DNA of 7,753 bases from Desulfobacterales bacterium (GTDB lineage Bacteria; Desulfobacterota; Desulfobacteria; Desulfobacterales; UBA11574): contig JAAXQD010000184.1 of the NCBI GenBank assembly GCA_012974475.1, positions 1 through 7,753 on the forward strand, given 5' to 3'. This document shows positions 1 to 5,460 of this stretch, piece by piece. Position 1 is the stretch's first letter; each line of letters begins with the position of its first letter. Below the pieces are notes generated by a model. That model saw only the letters and a list, made by a program, of their open reading frames with translations. It was not told the DNA's origin and searched no databases. The translations under genes were made by a program, and so were the position numbers.

Positions 1-2
1 GT

Positions 3-89
3 GTTGAAATTGTGATGCCTCAAGGCTATCATCAATTTGGGCTCCAGAGGCCAAAACGCAAGATGTGGGATTTTTCGACACCAGACTAG
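3..89 (+). CDS. possible C-terminal end of an upstream gene (partial, very uncertain)
   Basis: One frame is open from the window edge to a TAG at 87-89, giving 28 codons (starting VEIVMPQGYHQFGL) rich in basic and aromatic residues near the end. The other two forward frames hit stops within the first 15 bases, so this is the only forward frame that could carry the tail of an upstream gene. No start is visible, the stretch is too short to judge codon use, and I do not recognise the peptide. It could equally be non-coding sequence that happens to be open. Confidence 0.18.
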   Translation, partial: VEIVMPQGYHQFGLQRPKRKMWDFSTPD

Positions 90-103
90 GGCAGCAGGTG
101 AGG

Positions 104-143
104 GGGTAACTGCCAAAGATACGCATTATCCAACGCGTTACCC
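104..143. repeat. 7-bp inverted repeat in the gap upstream of the ABC operon
   Basis: GGGTAAC at 104-110 is matched by GTTACCC at 137-143, with a 26-nt loop that includes the palindrome AACGCGTT (132-139, overlapping the right arm). There is no T tract after it, so it is not a convincing terminator. It could be an operator or chance. The rest of 90-253 shows no gene. A TAAAAT hexamer at 180-185 resembles a -10 box but has no -35 at proper spacing. Confidence 0.3.
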
Positions 144-253
144 GCTGGAGCATTTAACTTAGGAATTCGGGGACGATGGTAAAATATGAAATCCGCTGCC
201 GTCGTGTTATTTCGTTGTAAAGCGTGAACAACTCGTGCTAAAGGGCCTTTAAT

Positions 254-964
254 ATGATTGCACTTAATTCTGTCACCAAAAAATTCGGTACATTTACGGC
301 GGTCGACAACATAACATATCGCATCGAGAAGGGCGAATATTTCGCTTTGCTCGGTCCGAACGGCGCCGGCAAAACAACGGTCGTCCGCATGCTCCTCGAC
401 TTTATCAAACCGACTTCGGGCAGCATCTTGATCGACGGAATACCCGTTTCCAACCCCGAAGCACGCAAACGGGTCGGATATCTGGCCGAACATCACATGA
501 TTCCCTCGCATCTTTCCGGGCTTGAATATCTGCGGCGGCACGCTTCTTTGATTGGATTGGCCGGAAAAGATGCGCTAATGGAAGTGGACCGGCTTTTGGA
601 GGAGGTTTCCATGAAAGGCAGGGAAAAAGAAAAATCGGCCGCTTATTCCAAGGGCATGAAACAGCGAATCGGCCTTGCAGCAACTCTACTCGGACAGCCC
701 AAATTGTTGATACTCGATGAACCGGTGACAGGCCTCGATCCGATCGGCATCCGGGATGTGAGAAAAATTCTCGAGAGCCTGCGCGACAACGGTGTTACCG
801 TGTTTTTGAATTCCCATCTCCTTTCGGAAGTGGAAAAGACATGCCATACGCTGGCAATGATGAACAACGGAAAAATCCTCGTCAAGGATTCGATTCGTTC
901 GATAATAGACGCCGACGAGACGTTGGAGGATGTTTTTATAAAATACATACAAAAAGGAAAATGA
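254..964 (+). CDS. ABC-2 type transporter ATP-binding protein
   Basis: A 236-residue cytoplasmic ATPase that should power the membrane protein encoded immediately downstream. All nucleotide-binding motifs are visible: Walker A GPNGAGKTT (34-42), ABC signature YSKGMKQR (131-138), Walker B LLILDEP (151-157), D-loop GLDP (160-163) and H-loop His188. The Q-loop position reads YLAE (Glu79) in place of the usual Gln, as is common in CcmA/NatA-like exporters, and the YSKGM form of the signature is typical of the same group. The C-terminal LEDVFIKY is also characteristic. The length is normal for a single-domain ATPase. The ATG at 254 follows a modest AAAGGG (240-245) at 8 nt. The stop overlaps the next start (ATGA, 961-964), indicating an operon with translational coupling. 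The family is firm. The substrate cannot be told from sequence. Confidence 0.95.
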   Translation: MIALNSVTKKFGTFTAVDNITYRIEKGEYFALLGPNGAGKTTVVRMLLDFIKPTSGSILIDGIPVSNPEARKRVGYLAEHHMIPSHLSGLEYLRRHASLIGLAGKDALMEVDRLLEEVSMKGREKEKSAAYSKGMKQRIGLAATLLGQPKLLILDEPVTGLDPIGIRDVRKILESLRDNGVTVFLNSHLLSEVEKTCHTLAMMNNGKILVKDSIRSIIDADETLEDVFIKYIQKGK

Positions 965-1770
965 ATAACTTTTTAAAAATTACCGGCTACACCATCCGCG
1001 ACCAGATGCGCCACAAAAGCTTTTATGTTCTGCTGGGGCTTTCCATTCTTTTCGTGCTGATGATTCGCGGATGTTACAGCGGCCAATATGCCGTCAACGG
1101 GAAACAGTTGAACAACATTACGGTTGCGTGGCATGTTTCAAAAATTGTTTTCCAGGTCATAGCGTCCGGAATGTCCCTGATCGTCATCCTGCTATCGATG
1201 AAAATTTTCAGCAGAGACCATGAAGACGGAAGCCTGGTATTGTTTCTTTCCAGGCCGCTTTTCAGGCGGCAATACATTCTCGGTAGGATCGCCGGCACAT
1301 GGTTTTTGTGCCTGGCTTTCATGTTTATTCTTCACGCAACGATTTTTCTCACGGTGTGGGTAAAAACCGGCGCCGCCATTCCCGGGTATTTAACCGCATC
1401 GCTGGTATGTTCGATCAATCTTCTCTTTATTGCGGTTTCGGTATCCTTTTTGTCTCTTTATCTGCCGGATTTCATCAGTGCGGTTTTTACTGTGGGGATT
1501 TTATTCGTCGGCTATATTTCCGACGGTGGTCATCAGATCTTAAACAGCGAAATTTTAAAGACAGCGGTTTCTTCGGCTGCAGCCTCGCCCCCTGCCCTGT
1601 GGAGAATTTTATACCCGAAAGTTTACATGGTGCAGGCCTACGCCGATTCGATCATCGGTCAAAGCAGTTTTAACAACATGGGACCCCTTCACCCGATTCT
1701 GAATGTCTCCTTTTTCATCATTCTGATAACCACGTTAATGCTGGTCGTTTTTAACAAAAAAGAAATTTAG
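961..1770 (+). CDS. ABC-2 type transporter permease subunit
   Basis: A 269-residue integral membrane protein, the probable partner of the upstream ATPase. Hydrophobic segments lie at about 20-37, 61-81, 110-134, 143-167, 170-188 and 247-265, i.e. six helices, the usual ABC-2 topology. The loop after helix 2 carries the family-style element with Glu88-Asp89-Gly90, then LFLSRPLFRRQYILGR (94-109), which resembles the E-x-G-T...SRP-x-x-R-x-x-x-L-G-K block of NatB-like permeases and probably contacts the ATPase. Residues 189-246 form a long loop between the last two helices. I chose the ATG at 961 because it overlaps the ATPase stop, has AAGGA just upstream (954-958) and places the first helix near the N terminus. 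An upstream ATG at 841 lies inside the ATPase gene and would add a non-homologous tail. Whether the pair exports a lipid, drug, ion or peptide is unknown. Confidence 0.92.
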   Translation: MNNFLKITGYTIRDQMRHKSFYVLLGLSILFVLMIRGCYSGQYAVNGKQLNNITVAWHVSKIVFQVIASGMSLIVILLSMKIFSRDHEDGSLVLFLSRPLFRRQYILGRIAGTWFLCLAFMFILHATIFLTVWVKTGAAIPGYLTASLVCSINLLFIAVSVSFLSLYLPDFISAVFTVGILFVGYISDGGHQILNSEILKTAVSSAAASPPALWRILYPKVYMVQAYADSIIGQSSFNNMGPLHPILNVSFFIILITTLMLVVFNKKEI

Positions 1771-1827
1771 CCGAACTATTGCATTGTTAAAAATCGACCG
1801 AGGAAATCAGCGTGGGGACTTGGTAAG

Positions 1828-1854
1828 GGACTTCCGAGGACTTCCGGGACGTCC
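1828..1854 (+). repeat. short tandem direct repeats ending in a palindrome
   Basis: GGACTTCCG occurs at 1828-1836 and again at 1838-1846, followed directly by the palindrome GGACGTCC (1847-1854). A partial copy, GGACTT, sits at 1816-1821. The starts are about 10 bp apart, one helical turn, so a protein could see them on one face of the DNA. The distal part, TTCCGGGACG (1842-1851), recurs at 5376-5385. Confidence 0.45.
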
Positions 1855-1947
1855 AAAAATCCGTAAATTGCTTTCTGTGTGAATGAAAACAACGGGGACA
1901 GGTAACAGTTAAATGGTCTTCGAATTAAACGTCATGAATCTTTATTC

Positions 1948-1976
1948 TTGACAGAAATTAGCGGGAAGTGAAGAAT
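1948..1976 (+). promoter_or_regulatory. candidate sigma70-type promoter for carB
   Basis: A consensus -35 hexamer TTGACA (1948-1953) is followed by a 17-nt spacer and AAGAAT (1971-1976), which matches four of six -10 positions. Transcription would start near 1983, giving a leader of about 48 nt before the carB ATG. This also argues against a GTG start at 1968, which would lie upstream of the transcript. It is a prediction from motif match only. Confidence 0.5.
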
Positions 1977-2017
1977 GAAGCCCCAACCCCCACGCTGTCC
2001 CCGACACCTTACTGTTC

Positions 2018-2028
2018 GAAAGGAGGGA
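2018..2028 (+). promoter_or_regulatory. strong ribosome binding site of carB
   Basis: GAAAGGAGGGA is nearly fully complementary to the 16S rRNA 3' tail and ends two bases before ATG 2031, with 4 nt between the AGGAGG core and the start codon. It fixes the start of carB. The identical 11-mer precedes the repeat-protein gene. Confidence 0.85.
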
Positions 2029-2030
2029 TT

Positions 2031-5000
2031 ATGGCCAAAAGAGATGACATCCACAAGATTCTTATCATCGGATCGGGTCCTATCGTGATCGGACAGGCCT
2101 GTGAATTTGACTATTCCGGCACACAGGCATGCAAAGCACTGCGATCCATGGGATATGAAATTGTGTTGGTTAATTCCAATCCGGCAACGATCATGACCGA
2201 TCCGGATATGGCCGATGTGACTTACATCGAACCTCTGAATCTGAAAACCCTGACGCAAATCATCGACAAGGAACGACCCGATGCACTCCTGCCCAACCTG
2301 GGAGGACAATCCGGCTTGAATCTGTCTTCTGAGCTAAGTCGGACCGGCGTATTGGAAGAATACAGTGTACAGCTTATCGGTGTGAATGTGGATGCCATCG
2401 AGCGGGGTGAAGACCGTCTGGCGTTTAAGGCCACGATGGAAAAACTGGGTATCGAAATGCCGCGCAGTCAGACGGTCAACACGCTTGAAGATGCCGAGGC
2501 GGCGGCAGAAGATCTGGGTTACCCGGTTGTCATTCGCCCGGCCTATACCATGGGTGGAACCGGAGGTGGTTTTGTCTATAATAAAGAAGAATTAAACGTT
2601 ATCGCCCCCCGCGGTCTGGCAGCGAGTCTTGTCAATCAGATTTTGGTTGAAGAATCGGTCTTGGGTTGGGAGGAGCTCGAACTGGAAGTGGTTCGAGATG
2701 CTAAAAACCAGATGATAACGGTTTGCTTTATCGAAAATGTCGACGCCATGGGAGTCCATACCGGCGACAGCTTCTGTACGGCCCCCATGTTGACGATCAG
2801 CCCGGAACTTCAGGAACGTTTGCAGCGATATTCCTATGACATTGTCGAGGCTATCGAGGTAATTGGTGGAACCAATGTTCAGTTTGCCCATGATCCAAAG
2901 ACCGGCCGTGTGGTCGTTATCGAGATCAATCCCCGCACATCCCGTTCTTCCGCCCTGGCATCCAAGGCGACAGGATTCCCCATTGCGAGAGTTTCTTCGT
3001 TGCTCGCCGGCGGCATGACCATGGATGAAATACCTTACTGGAGGGATGGAACCCTGGAGAAATATACGCCTTCAGGTGAATATGTGGTGGTTAAATTCGC
3101 CCGCTGGGCCTTTGAAAAATTTGAGGGGGCCGAGGACAAATTGGGCACCCAGATGCGGGCGGTCGGCGAGGTCATGAGTCTGGGTAAAACATATAAGGAG
3201 GCCTTCCAGAAATCGATTCGAAGCCTTGAAATCAACCGGTACGGTCTTGGGTTTGCCCAAAATTTCAATACATTGTCGCTGGAAGAACTCATGGGCCGGC
3301 TGGGCTTTGCCACCAGCGAACGCCAATTTCTTATGTATGAAGCCCTGCGCAAAGGTGCAGCGGTGAAGGTCCTGTATGAAAAGACCCATATCAAACCCTG
3401 GTTCATCGAGCAGATGCAAGAGATGGTCGAACTTGAGGAGAAAATATTGGCTTGCAAGGATGAAGCATTGCCGGATGATCTCTTGATTCAAGCCAAAAAA
3501 GACGGTTTTGCTGATCGCTATCTGGCCAAGTTGCTCAACCTGCCGGAACAGCGAATCCGTGAACAGAGAAAGGCACTGGGGATGCATCAGGCCTGGGAAC
3601 CGGTACCGGTAAGCGGTGTTGAAAACTCATCCTATTACTATTCCACCTACAATGCGCCTGATAAGGTTCCGGTGAGTGATCGTAAAAAGATAATGGTTCT
3701 GGGTGGTGGACCCAACCGCATTGGTCAGGGCATCGAGTTTGATTACTGCTGCGTGCATGCTGCACTGGCCATCCGAGATGCAGGGTATGAATCAATTATG
3801 GTTAACTGCAACCCTGAGACGGTATCTACGGATTACGACACATCGGATAAACTCTATTTTGAGCCGCTCACCGTTGAAGATGTTTTGAGCATCTATGAAA
3901 AGGAGAAACCCGAAGGCGTCGTTGTCCAATTCGGGGGACAGACGCCCCTGAATATTGCAGGCAAACTGGAGGAATTGGGCGTAAAGATCATGGGCACATC
4001 TCCTGAAACCATCGATTTGGCCGAAGATCGGGATCGCTTCCGGCTCATTGTGCGCAAGCTGGGCATCCCCCAGCCTGAGTCGGGAATGGCCAGTACCATG
4101 GATGAAGCTCAGAAAATCGCCGACAAGATAGGATATCCTTTAATGGTCAGACCTTCATATGTTTTGGGGGGGCGTGGTATGGAAGTGGTACAGGATGAGG
4201 AATCCCTTAAATTCTATCTTGAGGCAGCGGTAGAGATCTCACCCCAGAGGCCGATTCTCATCGATAGATTTCTGGACAATGCCATTGAGGCTGAAGCCGA
4301 TGCGATTGCCGACGGCACAGATGCTTTCGTGCCGGCTGTAATGGAACATATTGAACTGGCTGGAATACATTCCGGTGATTCGGCATGCGTTATTCCGCCG
4401 GTAAGCATCGCGCCGAAGCACATCGAAACCATTAGAGAATATACCCGCAAGATTGCAATCGAGCTCAACGTTATCGGGCTGATGAATATGCAATACGCGA
4501 TATTCGAAAATACGGTGTATGTGCTGGAAGCCAACCCCCGAGCATCTCGGACTGTTCCTTTGGTATCCAAGGTTTGCAATATATCCATGGCCAGGATTGC
4601 CATGCAGGTCATGCTTGGCAAGCGCATCGCGGATCTTGAGCTGAAGCATCGGACCATACCCCATTACGGCATTAAAGAGGCGGTTTTTCCCTTCAACATG
4701 TTTCCCGAGGTCGATCCGATTCTGGGACCGGAAATGAGGTCTACCGGCGAAGTTCTAGGCATTTCCCATTCCTATGGCCGCTCATTTTTTAAAGTCCAGG
4801 AGGCTATTCAGATGCCACTGCCCTTGGAAGGCTCCGTACTGTTTACCATTGCGGATCGAGACAAAAGTGCGGCATTGGAAGCTGTCAGACTTTTTAAAGA
4901 GCTGGGTTTCAAGATAATGACCACCGAAGGTACGCACTACTATTTAGAAGAGCGAGGTATTGAAAACACGCCCCTGCGCAAACTGGGGTATGGAAGACCG

Positions 5001-5231
5001 GACCTTGTGGATGCAATAAAGAACGAGACTATAAATCTTCTGGTAAACACGCCCAGCGGCCGAAAGAGTGCGCAGGACAGCTCAAATATACGCAAAGCCG
5101 CCATCAAATATAAAGTGCCCTACATTTCGACGACGGCGGCGGCTGTCGCGGCAGCCAAAGGCATCGCAGCGCGTCGCGATGGTGTGCCACAAGTTAGATC
5201 TCTGCAGGAATACCACGCAGATATGCAATAA
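2031..5231 (+). CDS. carB: carbamoyl-phosphate synthase large subunit
   Basis: This 1066-residue cytoplasmic enzyme (E. coli CarB: 1073) makes carbamoyl phosphate from bicarbonate, ammonia released by the CarA glutaminase and two ATP, feeding pyrimidine and arginine synthesis. Both ATP-grasp halves are intact. The carboxyphosphate half has its glycine-rich loop at 163-181 (IRPAYTMGGTGGG) and Mg ligands Gln284, Glu298 and Asn300. An oligomerisation region follows (about 401-550). The carbamoyl-phosphate half starts near Lys552 (IMVLGGGPNRIGQG) with VRPSYVLGGRGM from 706. The MGS-like allosteric domain is 933-1066. Lys945, Thr965, Thr968 and Lys984 align with the E. coli nucleotide-effector residues I recall as Lys954, Thr974, Thr977 and Lys993. 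Pro1008 replaces Thr1017. Glu775 and Asp783 match the ornithine-site Glu783 and Asp791. The ATG at 2031 is chosen from the strong Shine-Dalgarno and the MAKRDDIHKILIIGSGP start. No carA is adjacent. Confidence 0.98.
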   Translation: MAKRDDIHKILIIGSGPIVIGQACEFDYSGTQACKALRSMGYEIVLVNSNPATIMTDPDMADVTYIEPLNLKTLTQIIDKERPDALLPNLGGQSGLNLSSELSRTGVLEEYSVQLIGVNVDAIERGEDRLAFKATMEKLGIEMPRSQTVNTLEDAEAAAEDLGYPVVIRPAYTMGGTGGGFVYNKEELNVIAPRGLAASLVNQILVEESVLGWEELELEVVRDAKNQMITVCFIENVDAMGVHTGDSFCTAPMLTISPELQERLQRYSYDIVEAIEVIGGTNVQFAHDPKTGRVVVIEINPRTSRSSALASKATGFPIARVSSLLAGGMTMDEIPYWRDGTLEKYTPSGEYVVVKFARWAFEKFEGAEDKLGTQMRAVGEVMSLGKTYKEAFQKSIRSLEINRYGLGFAQNFNTLSLEELMGRLGFATSERQFLMYEALRKGAAVKVLYEKTHIKPWFIEQMQEMVELEEKILACKDEALPDDLLIQAKKDGFADRYLAKLLNLPEQRIREQRKALGMHQAWEPVPVSGVENSSYYYSTYNAPDKVPVSDRKKIMVLGGGPNRIGQGIEFDYCCVHAALAIRDAGYESIMVNCNPETVSTDYDTSDKLYFEPLTVEDVLSIYEKEKPEGVVVQFGGQTPLNIAGKLEELGVKIMGTSPETIDLAEDRDRFRLIVRKLGIPQPESGMASTMDEAQKIADKIGYPLMVRPSYVLGGRGMEVVQDEESLKFYLEAAVEISPQRPILIDRFLDNAIEAEADAIADGTDAFVPAVMEHIELAGIHSGDSACVIPPVSIAPKHIETIREYTRKIAIELNVIGLMNMQYAIFENTVYVLEANPRASRTVPLVSKVCNISMARIAMQVMLGKRIADLELKHRTIPHYGIKEAVFPFNMFPEVDPILGPEMRSTGEVLGISHSYGRSFFKVQEAIQMPLPLEGSVLFTIADRDKSAALEAVRLFKELGFKIMTTEGTHYYLEERGIENTPLRKLGYGRPDLVDAIKNETINLLVNTPSGRKSAQDSSNIRKAAIKYKVPYISTTAAAVAAAKGIAARRDGVPQVRSLQEYHADMQ

Positions 5232-5324
5232 AATTTACCTGTCGTTGCATAAATAACATGGCAAAATGGATTTAAAGGACGATAATGATCAGCAGTGCCA
5301 AATTTTTTTTCTGCTTTGATGGAA

Positions 5325-5353
5325 TTGACCCCAAGTGACATCATGAAAATAGT
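5325..5353 (+). promoter_or_regulatory. weak candidate promoter for the repeat-protein gene
   Basis: TTGACC (5325-5330, five of six consensus) is followed by 17 nt and AATAGT (5348-5353, four of six). It would give a leader of about 100 nt before ATG 5461. Readthrough from carB is also possible, since no good terminator is seen between the two genes. Confidence 0.3.
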
Positions 5354-5375
5354 GAGAACAACAGGGGCGGGAGAT

Positions 5376-5385
5376 TTCCGGGACG
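5376..5385. repeat. intergenic motif shared with the carB upstream gap
   Basis: TTCCGGGACG here matches 1842-1851 exactly, with similar bases after it (CCC then A-rich here, TCC then A-rich there). Just before it, AACAACAGGGGCGGG resembles the AACAACGGGGACAGG found after the copy in the carB gap, so the order of the two blocks differs. The rest of the 5232-5460 gap has an eight-T run (5303-5310) and no gene. Confidence 0.35.
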
Positions 5386-5446
5386 CCCTTAAAATAAACT
5401 TTTAAAGTTTTGCAAAAAAACAACGATTTCAGTTCTAAGGAACAAA

Positions 5447-5457
5447 GAAAGGAGGGA
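5447..5457 (+). promoter_or_regulatory. strong ribosome binding site of the repeat-protein gene
   Basis: GAAAGGAGGGA, the same 11-mer as before carB, stands 3 nt from ATG 5461, with 5 nt between the AGGAGG core and the start codon. It makes ATG 5461 the start rather than an in-frame TTG at 5410. Confidence 0.85.
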
Positions 5458-5460
5458 GAA

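Larger units (their letters stand above)
1808..1997. repeat. 190-bp segment bounded by imperfect inverted ends (possible degraded MITE-like element)
   Basis: The left end CAGCGTGGGGACTTGG (1808-1823) and the right end CCAACCCCCACGCTG (1983-1997) are inverted copies. Ten bases match perfectly (1808-1817 against 1988-1997), and a further TTGG matches after a 1-base gap and one mismatch. A second inverted pair lies on the same span: CGGGGACAG at 1893-1901 and CTGTCCCCG at 1995-2003. No coding sequence lies inside and no target-site duplication is evident. It may be a decayed non-autonomous element, or a chance match in G-rich intergenic sequence. Confidence 0.3.

Noticed and set aside
841..960. 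Upstream ATG extending the permease by 40 residues
   Set aside because: It lies within the ATPase gene in another frame and encodes a charged, non-homologous tail. The ATGA overlap at 961 is a typical operon junction.
1968..2030. GTG start giving carB a 21-residue N-terminal extension
   Set aside because: It lacks a good ribosome binding site, overlaps the candidate -10 box, and encodes a proline-rich tail unlike CarB. ATG 2031 has a strong Shine-Dalgarno and begins the expected CarB N terminus.
3072..3587. Long open frames on the minus strand across carB, the ATPase and the repeat gene
   Set aside because: They are antisense to clearly conserved or repeat-structured proteins, show no recognisable domain and have no sensible start signals.
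5296..5316. Intrinsic terminator after carB based on the eight-T run at 5303-5310
   Set aside because: The only upstream pairing found is a 5-bp TGGCA/TGCCA stem with a loop of more than 30 nt, and AGCAG/CTGCT spans the T run itself, so there is no proper stem before the Ts.
5410..5460. TTG start giving the repeat protein 17 extra residues
   Set aside because: The extension reads through the strong Shine-Dalgarno of ATG 5461, and TTG 5410 has no binding site of its own.
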